48,650 bases of DNA from a bacterium (GCA_027624555.1 JAQBWN010000004.1:1-48650); one strand, 5' to 3'. Positions 19,345 to 29,502 are shown, numbered from the stretch's first letter. The notes: generated by a model not told the origin, from the letters alone. Translations and numbers: made by a program.

Positions 19345-19386
19345 GGCCCAGTCGTTCGTTTTGAACGACTAGGGCTTCTTTTTTTT
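19345..19386 (+). terminator. Rho-independent terminator
   Basis: GCCCAGTCGTTC-gtttt-GAACGACTAGGGC followed by T-rich tract. Confidence 0.92.
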
Positions 19387-19404
19387 ATGGCGTACACTTT
19401 ATAT

Positions 19405-22104
19405 ATGGCAAAGAAGACAAAACTGGCTATTATAGACGCACATGCGCTTATACATCGGGCGTATCATGCGCTGCCGCCAATGAGTACGGATGATGGGACT
19501 CCTACGAATGCAGTTTACGGATTTACGACCATGTTGCTGAAAATGATAGCAACGGTAAAGCCGACGCATGTGGTAGCTGCGTTTGATATGAAGGGGCCAA
19601 CGTTTCGTCATGAAGAGTATGCAGACTACAAAGCACACCGAAAGACACTGGATGATGATTTGATTGTTCAGTTTGATATTGTTCGCGACGTAGTGCGAGC
19701 ATTTTCTATCCCTATATATGAAAAAAAGGGGTTTGAGGCAGATGACTTAATTGGAACACTTGTTTGTACTCTACAAAACGACATATCTATAGTTGTGGTA
19801 ACTGGTGATATGGATACTTTACAGCTTGTGACAGATACAACGTCAGTATTTACGCTCAAAAAAGGTATGTCAGACACTATTTTGTATACACCAGAGCTGG
19901 TGTACGAAAAGTATGGGTTTGAACCAAAATATGTACCCGATTATAAAGGTTTGGCGGGGGACCCTTCTGATAATATTAAGGGTGTAGCAGGTATTGGTGC
20001 GAAAACAGCGAAAGACTTGGTAAACAAATACGGTAATCTGGAATCAATTATAGAACACAAAGACGAATTATCTCCTCGCGTGCAGCGATTATTATTGGGC
20101 CATGAAGAAGATGCATTTTTTAGCAGAAAACTCGCAACCATTAACCAAGACGTAGACGTAGAAATTAAGCTTGAAGATGCACTTTTCGAGGCGTATGACG
20201 AAAAAACGGTCCGAGAACTATTCCAAAAACTTGGGTTTCGCAGCCTTGTAAGTAGACTTCCGGAAAGTGAGCTGGGGTTTCAGCCCACTCTTACAACACA
20301 AGAAGGGCAAGAAATTGTATTGCCCGAGGGTTATCATCTTGTTGTAACTGAGCAAGAACGGCTGGAGGTTCAACAAAAAATGAAAAAAGCAGAAATAGTC
20401 GCTTTTGATACGGAAACAGACGGTCTGGGGGGAAGAGTAAGCCCGATTATTGGTATGAGCTTTGCAATTCGTGCGGATAATAAGATACAGGCTTGGTATG
20501 TGCCTATTAATTCTAAGACAGTTACGCTTTGGAAAGCTTTTTTTGAGGACGAAAATGTTAAAAAAACCGGCCACAACATTAAATATGACATGGAAGTTTT
20601 GGCTCAATCGGAGATTCATCTAAAAGGCGTGGTGTTTGATAGCATGCTTGCGAGCTATTTATTAAAGCCCGGGACTCGCAGTTATGGCATGGATTATCTT
20701 GCCGAAGTTTATTTGGGATACACGCCTATCCCTATTACTGATCTTATTGGCAGTGGTAAAAACCAAAAAAGCATGAGGGACGTCCCTATAACAGAGCTCG
20801 CGCGGTATGCATGTGAAGATGCGGATGTGTCTCTTCGATTATACGATTATTTTTTACCAAAGTTAGAAGAAGAAAAACTCTTGCATGTTTTACGAGACAT
20901 CGAGCTACCGCTTCTTGATGCACTTGTGCATATGGAGATGACGGGTGTTGCGCTTGATGAAACAGTATTGCAAAAATTGGACAGTAAAGTTGTTCAACGA
21001 ATTTCTGAGCTCGAGATAGAAATTTGGGCAGCTGCGGGCGAGCAGTTTAATATTAAATCTCCAAAACAGTTGCGAGTTATTTTGTTTGAGAAGTTACTTT
21101 TACCAACTACTGCTGTTAAGAAAACGCAATCTGGGTATTCTACTGCGGCGCGTGAACTGGATATGTTAAGCGGTATGCACCCTATTATCGACTTAATATC
21201 AGAATATCGTGAGGTGACGAAGCTCAAAAGTACGTATATAGACACACTGCCAAAGTTAGTAGACCCTAAAACAAAACGAATTTATGCGTCGTTTAACCAA
21301 ACAATAGCCGCAACGGGGCGCCTTTCTTCTACAAACCCTAATCTGCAAAATATCCCTGTACGCACTTCGTTGGGTCAAGAAATTCGGCAAGCATTTGTGG
21401 CTAAGAGTGGTTTTATTCTTGTGCAGGCAGATTATTCTCAGCTGGAACTCCGAATTGCGGCTCATATGGCGCAAGACGCAAAAATGCTGGAGGCGTTTAG
21501 TTCTGGCCAAGATATCCACAGAGCAACTGCAGCTTCTGTTTTTGGGATAGAATTAGACGCGGTTACTGATGATATGCGCAGACAAGCAAAAACATTGAAT
21601 TTTGGAGTGTTATACGGAATGGGAGCACAAAGCTTTGCTCGTGCGGCAGATGTGAGTGTGGAAGAAGCACGGTCATTTATTGACAGGTACAAACTAGAAT
21701 ATCGCGGAATTGAGGAACTTACGCAACAAACGATTTTACATGCACAAGAATACGGGTTTGTGGCAACAATGTTTGGTCGTAAACGCTACGTGCCGGAGTT
21801 GAATTCTAATAATCCTGCCATTCGCGCAGCTACAGAGCGTATGGCATTTAATTTTCCTATTCAAGGCACAGAGGCAGATATTTTGAAAAAAGCCATGATA
21901 CAGCTGTATGCCACGATGCAGGAATCATACAAAACAAGCGCAATCGTATTAACTGTTCATGATGAATTAGTGTGCGAAGTTCCGACGGAAGACGCGAAAG
22001 AATTTGCTGTTATGATGAAACGCATTATGGAAAGCATTATAGTGCTTGATGCAAAACTTATTGTAGACGTTGGTATAGGCCCAAACTGGAATGATGTATA
22101 CTGA
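19405..22104 (+). CDS. polA: DNA polymerase I
   Basis: 5'-nuclease domain (GFEADDLIGTL, GDPSDNIKGVAGIGAKTA), 3'-5' exo DTETDG, polymerase motifs QADYSQLELRIAAH, RRQAKTLNFGVLYGMG, VHDELVCEVP; start reset to MAKKTKLAI. Confidence 0.96.
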   Translation: MAKKTKLAIIDAHALIHRAYHALPPMSTDDGTPTNAVYGFTTMLLKMIATVKPTHVVAAFDMKGPTFRHEEYADYKAHRKTLDDDLIVQFDIVRDVVRAFSIPIYEKKGFEADDLIGTLVCTLQNDISIVVVTGDMDTLQLVTDTTSVFTLKKGMSDTILYTPELVYEKYGFEPKYVPDYKGLAGDPSDNIKGVAGIGAKTAKDLVNKYGNLESIIEHKDELSPRVQRLLLGHEEDAFFSRKLATINQDVDVEIKLEDALFEAYDEKTVRELFQKLGFRSLVSRLPESELGFQPTLTTQEGQEIVLPEGYHLVVTEQERLEVQQKMKKAEIVAFDTETDGLGGRVSPIIGMSFAIRADNKIQAWYVPINSKTVTLWKAFFEDENVKKTGHNIKYDMEVLAQSEIHLKGVVFDSMLASYLLKPGTRSYGMDYLAEVYLGYTPIPITDLIGSGKNQKSMRDVPITELARYACEDADVSLRLYDYFLPKLEEEKLLHVLRDIELPLLDALVHMEMTGVALDETVLQKLDSKVVQRISELEIEIWAAAGEQFNIKSPKQLRVILFEKLLLPTTAVKKTQSGYSTAARELDMLSGMHPIIDLISEYREVTKLKSTYIDTLPKLVDPKTKRIYASFNQTIAATGRLSSTNPNLQNIPVRTSLGQEIRQAFVAKSGFILVQADYSQLELRIAAHMAQDAKMLEAFSSGQDIHRATAASVFGIELDAVTDDMRRQAKTLNFGVLYGMGAQSFARAADVSVEEARSFIDRYKLEYRGIEELTQQTILHAQEYGFVATMFGRKRYVPELNSNNPAIRAATERMAFNFPIQGTEADILKKAMIQLYATMQESYKTSAIVLTVHDELVCEVPTEDAKEFAVMMKRIMESIIVLDAKLIVDVGIGPNWNDVY

Positions 22105-22112
22105 TACAGATT

Positions 22113-22565
22113 ATGGAGAAACTTATTTTTCGTTCACCAGAACATGCCGCGGAATTTACGAAGCATGTTGAACATAGAATTAATCAAGAGCGAAAGCCGG
22201 ATATATCAAACCCCAAAGAAATAGTCTCTCAGGAATTAGCAAAGCAATTCGAAATAGAGGGGCACGGTGTGTCATTGCTTTCGCATCCATGGGAGCATAC
22301 CAAAGAAGAACACGCGGAAGTGCAACAATTGGTGAATGTATCGTTTATGCATGGCCTAACGTCTGCCATTGCCCAAGCAGAAAAAAGTACGTCGTTCCCT
22401 CGAAACATTGATTTGCTCCATGATTTATTAACGGGAGAAATGTATGATGCAATACTTCGTTCTCGTATAATCGTGCAGCGCATGCCAGTTTGGATATATT
22501 TTGCTATTTCTGTATTTTTTACACTCTTACTGACCGCTATTTTTTTATTTATATTTTTAGTATGA
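22113..22565 (+). CDS. Hypothetical protein with C-terminal TM helix
   Basis: 150 aa; MPVWIYFAISVFFTLLLTAIFLFIFLV tail; ATGA overlap with next gene. Confidence 0.7.
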   Translation: MEKLIFRSPEHAAEFTKHVEHRINQERKPDISNPKEIVSQELAKQFEIEGHGVSLLSHPWEHTKEEHAEVQQLVNVSFMHGLTSAIAQAEKSTSFPRNIDLLHDLLTGEMYDAILRSRIIVQRMPVWIYFAISVFFTLLLTAIFLFIFLV

Positions 22566-25045
22566 CTCCTTTGTTTTTTGTGATTAGTATTCTTCTTACA
22601 GTGGCAGCTGTTGGGGTTTTGATTATATTTTTTTTCATAGCTCTGAGGCAAAAAGCGCGCATGGCTCGATCGTTAGATGTTCAAATGCTTCAGGTGCTTT
22701 TACCAAAAGATTTAGAAACGCAGGAGCGTGAAGAGGGTATAGGGGAATCAATTAAAGAGCGTATTGCAGTGGCCGAACAATTCCTTTCAACACTTGTTGC
22801 GGTGCGTAGCACTGTGTTCGAACGGTTTATGTATGGCCCTCCTGTTTTAGTATTTGAAATTGTGGCTCGTCCAAATGGAGGAATTGTATTTTATGCGGGG
22901 ACGGAACGAAAATATATCGATCATTTAGAAAAGCAAATATATGCACACTATCCGGAAGCGGAAGTTACTGTTGCCAAGGAATATACGACATTTCATGAAC
23001 AGGACACTATCTTAGTTGCAGCGCTCGCACTGCGAAAAAAGAATTATTTGCCAATAGCTACATATAAAGAATTGGAAGTGGACCCAATGCAAGCGCTTAC
23101 TGGCGCACTTGCAAAAATTCAGGATACAGATGCAGCAATGATTCAGTATGTATTTTGCGTAGCATCTAAGAAAGAGCAACGACGCGCCCAAGTTGCTGCG
23201 TCTCGTACTATCAAAGGAAAGCAGGCGGATATTGCTTCTTCGTCATTTTCAATGAGCACGCTTCGATCTGCTCTTGTAACTTCTCAAGCAGATAGAGACA
23301 GGAAAGAGCAACGTGCTAGTCAAATTACTCCTCGAATGCAACAACGCGTAGATTTGGTTGAAGCAAAAATGGCAGAGCAGCAATTTTTGGTAAATATACG
23401 GGTTGTAGTTGCTGTGCACGACTCAACAGACGCAGAACGTGTATTTCAAGCCATTATTTCCTCGTTTGCGCAATACGATTTACCAGACTTGAATCAGCTG
23501 CGCGTGCGTGTCCCTCCCAATAAAAAAAAGTTTCTTGAACAAATGATTTTTCGGGTACCAAATACACAGAAAGCTTCCGTGCTCAGCACTACAGAACTTG
23601 CCTCGCTATATCATTTCCCGTTGCCTACCACTGCAACGCCAAACATTATATGGCGTGGCGCAAAAGCTGCACCGGCACCGGGCGGTATTCCAACGAGCGG
23701 AGTGTTGCTTGGAAATAATATATACAGAGGTATAGAGACTCCGGTGTATTTAGCAGAATCTGACAGGCGCAGGCATTTGTATTTAATAGGGCAAACGGGC
23801 ACAGGGAAAACGACGATGTTTTTGAATATGATTGTTCAGGATATTCAGGCCGGGCACGGTGTTGGAGTTATTGACCCTCACGGAGATTTAATTGAAGAAA
23901 TACTCCAGCATATTCCTCAAGAACGAGCAAAGGATGTTGTGCTGTTTGACCCGAGAGACAAAGATATGCCACTTGGGTTTAATATCCTTGAGGCAAAAGA
24001 CTCGAATCAGAAAGACTTAATCGTAAATGAGGTGGTGCAAATATTACAAAAACTGGCAGCCAGGCTTAATCCGGAATCTATTGGGCCGATGTTTGAGCAT
24101 TATTTGCGAAATGCGTTGCTGGCACTCGTTGAGGACGAGAACTCAACGCTCCTTGATGTGCCTCGAATGTTAGTGGACGAAAAGTTCCGGAATGCAATCA
24201 TTGCAAAAAATACCAACCCAACCGTGTTGCAGTTTTGGCAGCAGGAGTTTGCGCAGTCTCAACGGGGGCAAATGTCTGCAGATATGTTGAGTTATGTTAT
24301 TAGCAAGCTCGGGCGCTTTATCAGTAACGAGACGGTGCGCAATATTATTGGGCAAGCAAAGTCTTCATTTGATGTTCGGGAAGTTATGGATAACCAAAAA
24401 ATTCTCTTGTGTAATTTATCAAAGGGGCAGTTAGGAGATATTAATTCTGACCTTTTGGGGTTTGTGTTAGTTTCAAAAATTCAAATTGCGGCTCTTGGCA
24501 GAGCGAATATGCCCGAACACCAAAGAAAAGATTTTTATTTGTATCTTGATGAGTTTCAAAACTTTACTACAGACAGTATCGCGACTATTTTGTCTGAGGC
24601 ACGCAAATACAAATTGAATCTTAACCTTACGCATCAATTTATAAAGCAATTAGATGATCCTATTCGAGATGCAGTATTTGGAAACGTGGGCACTATACTC
24701 TCATATCGTATTGGAGTGGAAGACGGCGAGTTCATGGAGAAGCAGTTTGCTCCAGTGTTTACGCAGTATGATTTGGTAAATTTGCACCGGTTTACTGCAG
24801 TTATTCGTTTGCTTGCAAACGGTACTCCAGAGCGTTCGTTTAGCCTCTCTGGTGCTATGCCGCCACAGCACGGAAATCCAGAAGTGGCAGATGTAGTGAG
24901 GGCAAATTCTAGGCGCGAATATGGACGTTCAAAAAACGCCGTTGAAATGGATATATTGGGGAGGTTTCAAACTAAGCCGGTTATAAATACAGATCAAAAA
25001 CCTAATAACGATTATCATTCAGAATCTCTTTTTGATATTGGGTAA
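22562..25045 (+). CDS. VirD4/TraG-like (DUF87-type) conjugation/T4SS-related ATPase, N-terminal TM
   Basis: YLIGQTGTGKTTMFLNMIVQDIQAGHGVGVIDPHGDLIEEIL; YLYLDEFQNFTTDSIATILSEARKYKLNLNLTHQ; start reset to MTPLFFVIS. Confidence 0.85.
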   Translation: MTPLFFVISILLTVAAVGVLIIFFFIALRQKARMARSLDVQMLQVLLPKDLETQEREEGIGESIKERIAVAEQFLSTLVAVRSTVFERFMYGPPVLVFEIVARPNGGIVFYAGTERKYIDHLEKQIYAHYPEAEVTVAKEYTTFHEQDTILVAALALRKKNYLPIATYKELEVDPMQALTGALAKIQDTDAAMIQYVFCVASKKEQRRAQVAASRTIKGKQADIASSSFSMSTLRSALVTSQADRDRKEQRASQITPRMQQRVDLVEAKMAEQQFLVNIRVVVAVHDSTDAERVFQAIISSFAQYDLPDLNQLRVRVPPNKKKFLEQMIFRVPNTQKASVLSTTELASLYHFPLPTTATPNIIWRGAKAAPAPGGIPTSGVLLGNNIYRGIETPVYLAESDRRRHLYLIGQTGTGKTTMFLNMIVQDIQAGHGVGVIDPHGDLIEEILQHIPQERAKDVVLFDPRDKDMPLGFNILEAKDSNQKDLIVNEVVQILQKLAARLNPESIGPMFEHYLRNALLALVEDENSTLLDVPRMLVDEKFRNAIIAKNTNPTVLQFWQQEFAQSQRGQMSADMLSYVISKLGRFISNETVRNIIGQAKSSFDVREVMDNQKILLCNLSKGQLGDINSDLLGFVLVSKIQIAALGRANMPEHQRKDFYLYLDEFQNFTTDSIATILSEARKYKLNLNLTHQFIKQLDDPIRDAVFGNVGTILSYRIGVEDGEFMEKQFAPVFTQYDLVNLHRFTAVIRLLANGTPERSFSLSGAMPPQHGNPEVADVVRANSRREYGRSKNAVEMDILGRFQTKPVINTDQKPNNDYHSESLFDIG

Positions 25046-25085
25046 TACATTGCGGTATGATGAAGCGGTATCTAATTATTAATTC

Positions 25086-26213
25086 ATGTATCCCATGTTT
25101 TCTCGTATAAAGTCTTTCGCACTCGCACACACAAATTGGACTATAGTGGCGGTCTTTGTTTTTTTACTTGTTATTCTCACGAGCGTGTACATGTGGCTTG
25201 CTCCAAATAATTCAGTTCGAAGGTATGTTTCAGAATCGATATTCGGCCAGCTTCCAATAGGGGGAATTCGGCCAGCAGGTGAGTTTACTATTCCTACCCC
25301 TCAAGTTAATCGGGAAACGAGCGGCCTTTCTGGCATGCCGTGCGCACATCCAAACAGACGCCCGATAGGTGTAATGCTTGCTGGGGACCCTATTAACCGG
25401 CCTATGTCTGGTTTTTCGAAGGCAGATATGGTGTTTGAGCTTCCTGTGCTTGTGAGTAACGTTACGCGCCTTACAGGGGTGTATCAGTGTGGAGAGCCGA
25501 CGGACATTGGGTCTGTTCGCTCAGTGCGACATGACTATCTTTTTCTGCTAGAAGGAATTGATGGAATTATGGCTCATTGGGGAGGCAGTTATCATGCATT
25601 AAACCGTATTGCGGCAGGAGAATTCCAGTCTATCAGCGCCTTGACTAATCCGCACAATGCGTTTTTCCGTAAAAACCATCTTCCGGCACCGTATAACGGT
25701 TTTACTACTTATGAGCGTTTATGGAATGCTGTAGAAAAACTTGGGATTAGAACAACAACAACATTCAAAGGATATAATTTTAAAGATGATGTTGCTCTGA
25801 GTGAAAGAATTGCAGGGGGGACGTTAGATATTGCGTGGCCTGGGGCATTCAGAGTGAGCTACGAATACAATAAGGATACAAACAGGTATCAGCGGTATTG
25901 GGCAGGGGTGAAGCAGATTGATGCAGAAGATAAACAAGTAGTTGCACCAAGTGCAATTGCCGTTATGAGAGCAACAAATACCTACGCAGATGGCGAGGGA
26001 GGGTATAACGAAATGGCTATTGAAGGAAAAGGGGATTTAACGGTGTATCAGGATGGTAAGGCTATTGTAGGCACATGGACAAAAAATGAATTAGAAAAGA
26101 AAGACCCTATTCACTTCTTGAACGATAAGGGGGAGCCGATAGTATTTACCAAGGGGCAGGTGTGGGTTATGGCGGTAGACCCTGCAATTGCGGTCAATTG
26201 GCAAGCAAAATGA
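25086..26213 (+). CDS. DUF3048 (YerB-like) domain membrane-anchored protein
   Basis: RPIGVMLAGDPINRPMSGFSKADMVFELPV...TRLTGVYQ...IGSVRSVRHDYL. Confidence 0.8.
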   Translation: MYPMFSRIKSFALAHTNWTIVAVFVFLLVILTSVYMWLAPNNSVRRYVSESIFGQLPIGGIRPAGEFTIPTPQVNRETSGLSGMPCAHPNRRPIGVMLAGDPINRPMSGFSKADMVFELPVLVSNVTRLTGVYQCGEPTDIGSVRSVRHDYLFLLEGIDGIMAHWGGSYHALNRIAAGEFQSISALTNPHNAFFRKNHLPAPYNGFTTYERLWNAVEKLGIRTTTTFKGYNFKDDVALSERIAGGTLDIAWPGAFRVSYEYNKDTNRYQRYWAGVKQIDAEDKQVVAPSAIAVMRATNTYADGEGGYNEMAIEGKGDLTVYQDGKAIVGTWTKNELEKKDPIHFLNDKGEPIVFTKGQVWVMAVDPAIAVNWQAK

Positions 26214-27121
26214 TCGAATATATCTTTGGGGACGATACATTTACGGCGCGAAAAAAAATTCATGAGCAAGCACGAAGTAACTCCGCTGCTATTCGCTTTG
26301 TAGATAAAGAGAATATACAAAGCGATTCACTCGAAGATATATTTAACTTTGCAAAAGGGTCTCTTTTTGGCAACGTATTGCTTGTTATTGAAGATCCATC
26401 CTTATTCCCAGAAGATGTACGTGAACGTATTCTTGAGTATTGCGAGAAAACAAAAACGGGAAATATTATTTTATGGGACAAGGGCGTAGATAAACGTCTT
26501 ACGTTTTATAAAAAAATAAAACAACTCGTATCTTCTCAGGAGTTGCAGCAACCAAAGTCTGAAGACGCAATGACTGCATGGATTATGAAATACGCGCCCG
26601 AGATTTCTCGAGATGTTTCTAGGGAGGTGGTTTCTAGGATCGGCTTTGATGTTTGGGCAGGTGCCAATGAAGCTGACAAGTTACGGGCTCTGCCGCATGC
26701 CGTACAAGTGTCAGACATTATAGAGTTTGTGGCGCAGAGAGATACTGCGTTTGCCACGGCATTTCCACTACTAGATGCAATTGTTCGTAAGCAACAAGTC
26801 CTTGCCATACGTTTACTTACGGAAATGTTGGATGACGGTGCGTCTGAACGATTTATTCTCGCAATGCTCGCATATCAGTTTCGTCTTTTTTTGGCGGTGA
26901 GAATGGGGAAGGATTCCGGGCAGGCAGTAGAAAGTATCCATCAAAAAACAGGATTTCACCCCATTGCTATTCAGAAAGCGATGCAGGGGGCAAGTAGGCT
27001 TTCCGTTGCTACAATAAGCGAAATAATGAGTAGAATATCCATGGTTGAAAAATCTCTCATTACAACAACAATGGACCCTCGGTCCATTGTTACGATGCTA
27101 ATAGTTGGTCTTTGCCGTTAA
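26210..27121 (+). CDS. holA: DNA polymerase III delta subunit-like (HolA)
   Basis: IEYIFGDDTFTARKKIHE..., DPSLFPE, AFPLLDAIVRKQQVLAIRLLTEML, AMLAYQFRLFLAVR; ATGA overlap with previous gene, followed by rpsT. Confidence 0.8.
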   Translation: MIEYIFGDDTFTARKKIHEQARSNSAAIRFVDKENIQSDSLEDIFNFAKGSLFGNVLLVIEDPSLFPEDVRERILEYCEKTKTGNIILWDKGVDKRLTFYKKIKQLVSSQELQQPKSEDAMTAWIMKYAPEISRDVSREVVSRIGFDVWAGANEADKLRALPHAVQVSDIIEFVAQRDTAFATAFPLLDAIVRKQQVLAIRLLTEMLDDGASERFILAMLAYQFRLFLAVRMGKDSGQAVESIHQKTGFHPIAIQKAMQGASRLSVATISEIMSRISMVEKSLITTTMDPRSIVTMLIVGLCR

Positions 27122-27381
27122 GAGAGAGCTAATATTGCTTTTCGGAGACGGGATTTTTTGCGAGCCGCTTTGTTTGGATGAATAATGTTGCGCCTCGCTG
27201 CTTTATCTATAACACTTTCTGCTTTTGTAAGCTCCGCTAGAGCTGCTTTACTATCTTTGGCAACGAGCGCTTCTCGAATAGCTTTCATGGCAACTCGTAT
27301 TTTTTGACGCCAAACGTCATTTACGACACGTCGCCTGGCGCTGGTTCTGAGTGCTTTTTTTCCTGCATCTAGCTGTGGCAT
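27118..27381 (-). CDS. rpsT: 30S ribosomal protein S20
   Basis: KKALRTSARRRVVNDVWRQKIRVAMKAIREAL...KAARRNIIHPNKAARKKSRLRKAI; start reset to MPQLDAGKK. Confidence 0.92.
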   Translation of the reverse strand: MPQLDAGKKALRTSARRRVVNDVWRQKIRVAMKAIREALVAKDSKAALAELTKAESVIDKAARRNIIHPNKAARKKSRLRKAILALS

Positions 27382-27419
27382 AAAAAGAAGTATCGCAAAG
27401 GTAGGGGGGAATGTCAATA

Positions 27420-27650
27420 GTTTAGCTTCGTTAGCTTATAGCTGCATTAGCTTCGTTAGCTTGCGTCGCGTCGTTCCCCTCTACCCATATGGGGGAGAGG
27501 GACTAGCCCGCTGGCAGGGGTGAGGGCTGGCGTCGCATTGTAGTCTGCCCTCCAGCCGTCGCTAAAGCTATGGCCGGCAAAGCATCCGCCCAATTGCCTT
27601 GCCCACCGAAGCTCTTTGAGCGAAGGTGGGGGAGAAGGGAGCCCTAACTC
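27420..27650. repeat. Interspersed repeat family B (long composite copy)
   Basis: AGCTTCGTTAGCTT microrepeats + cccctctacccatatgggggagaggg + gtgagggctggcgtcgc + CCCACC...GGTGGG inverted repeat. Confidence 0.85.
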
Positions 27651-28534
27651 AGAAATATTTTCTTAGCTTTAATAGTCTTTTCGCTATTTTCTCTCATCCC
27701 AATCCCAAACAGCTTTTTATGCTCATCCATTAGCGCAATTGGCGTGTTTATTGGAGCATTTTCTTTACACTCCACTTCCCTGCCATTTTTTAATTTTGCG
27801 ACGTTGTCTTTAGAGAATGGTATAGATTTTATATGTTGTACGAGCTGTTCCAGCGGAATAATTGCAGAAAAAAGGTCTTTTGGAAGGTCTTTTATAAAAT
27901 ATGAATTTTCTATACTAAATAGTCCAATTGCGGTACGCGCAAGCGCAGAGCAGTATGCACCAGTGCCAAGCGTGCCCCCAATGTCGCGTGCAATAGATCT
28001 AATGTATGTTCCAGTGCTGCACTTTACCGAAATAGTCAGATTTGGATATTCGTAGCTCTCAAGCGTTATTTCGTGAATTGTTATAGGTCGAGGTTTTTTG
28101 AGCACCGTCTTCCCTGCTCGCGCTAAGTCATACATTTTCTGACCCTGTATTTTTATCGCAGCATAATCCGGCGGGATTTGGGATGTCTGGGCTTTGATTT
28201 GGTTGAGTGCGGCGAGGATTTCCGGCCTCCTCAACGCCTGGTGTTTCGCCGTTAACACCAGGCGTTTTCCCGGCCGGATTACGCCCGTGCTGTCATCCGT
28301 ATCACTCGTAGCTCCAAGCGTGAGAGTTGCCCTATATGTCTTTGGTAGTAAGTGCAGCTCATCTTGTAGTCGCGTAGCGTTCCCAAGTAATACAATGAGC
28401 ACTCCCGTTGCAAATGGATCCAAAGTCCCGCTGTGACCTAATTTTGTATTGCGCGGCAGGCCAGATTTTAGCCGTCTAATAACATCAAACGACGTCATTC
28501 CGGCTTCTTTGTTGATTAAAAGCGCTCCATTCAT
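27644..28534 (-). CDS. truB: tRNA pseudouridine(55) synthase TruB
   Basis: INKEAGMTSFDVIRRL, KLGHSGTLDPFATGVLIVLLGNATRL, GTYIRSIARDIGGTLGTGAYCSALARTAIG. Confidence 0.95.
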   Translation of the reverse strand: MNGALLINKEAGMTSFDVIRRLKSGLPRNTKLGHSGTLDPFATGVLIVLLGNATRLQDELHLLPKTYRATLTLGATSDTDDSTGVIRPGKRLVLTAKHQALRRPEILAALNQIKAQTSQIPPDYAAIKIQGQKMYDLARAGKTVLKKPRPITIHEITLESYEYPNLTISVKCSTGTYIRSIARDIGGTLGTGAYCSALARTAIGLFSIENSYFIKDLPKDLFSAIIPLEQLVQHIKSIPFSKDNVAKLKNGREVECKENAPINTPIALMDEHKKLFGIGMRENSEKTIKAKKIFLS

Positions 28535-28547
28535 TAATATACAGGAT

Positions 28548-29501
28548 ATGACAAAATCAGCACTTATAACAGGAATAACAGGTCAAGACGGTTCCTATCT
28601 TACTGAGGTTCTTTTAGAGAAGGGCTACACTGTCCATGGCCTTGTCCAGCGAAGCGCCAATTATCAATATGAGAATATTGAGCATCTATTGCCAGATATC
28701 CATGTAATTACTGGTGACTTAGCAGACTTTTCTTCATTAGTACGTGCAGTAAAACAATCAGCGCCCGATGAAATTTATAACTTAGCTGCACAGTCATTCG
28801 TTAAAGCAAGCTGGGATATTCCGGAGCTTACGGGTGATATTACTGGAGTTGGAGTATGCCGCATGCTAGAGGCAATGCATCTGGAAGCTCCTGAGGCAAG
28901 ATTTTATCAGGCAAGTAGTAGTGAGATGTTTGGGAAAGTGTTAGAAACTCCTCAAAATGAGAACACTCCGTTTTATCCAAGAAGTCCGTACGGAGTATCA
29001 AAGGCGTATGGCCACTATGCTACAGTAAATTACCGAGAAAGCTTTAATTTGTATGCTTGTTCTGGAATTCTGTTTAATCATGAATCTCCTCGCCGTGGCA
29101 GAGAGTTTGTAACACGCAAAATCGCTATTGGAGTGTCTCGTATTAAGAAAGGCCTAGATACACAACTTAAGATGGGAAATATAGATGCAAAAAGAGACTG
29201 GGGATTTGCAGGAGATTACGTTGTTGCGATGTGGAAAATGTTGCAACAAGAAACACCAGAAGATTTTGTTGTTGGAACAGGGGAAACACACAGTGTGAAA
29301 GAGTTTCTTGAATTGGCCTTTGGTCACGTTGGCTTAAATTGGCAAGATTATGTTGTTGAAGATAGCGAGTTCATGAGACCCACAGAAGTAGATTTATTAC
29401 TTTCAGACCCATCAAAGGCAAAAGAAAAGCTCGACTGGACTCCAAAGGTATCGTTCCCTGATTTGGTTGCTATGATGGTTGATTCTGAGATGAAGGCATA
29501 A
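28548..29501 (+). CDS. gmd: GDP-mannose 4,6-dehydratase
   Basis: ALITGITGQDGSYLTEVLLEKGYTVHGLVQRSA, YQASSSEMFGKVLETPQNE, YPRSPYGVSKAYGHY, VGTGETHSVKEFLELAF. Confidence 0.92.
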   Translation: MTKSALITGITGQDGSYLTEVLLEKGYTVHGLVQRSANYQYENIEHLLPDIHVITGDLADFSSLVRAVKQSAPDEIYNLAAQSFVKASWDIPELTGDITGVGVCRMLEAMHLEAPEARFYQASSSEMFGKVLETPQNENTPFYPRSPYGVSKAYGHYATVNYRESFNLYACSGILFNHESPRRGREFVTRKIAIGVSRIKKGLDTQLKMGNIDAKRDWGFAGDYVVAMWKMLQQETPEDFVVGTGETHSVKEFLELAFGHVGLNWQDYVVEDSEFMRPTEVDLLLSDPSKAKEKLDWTPKVSFPDLVAMMVDSEMKA

Positions 29502-29502
29502 C

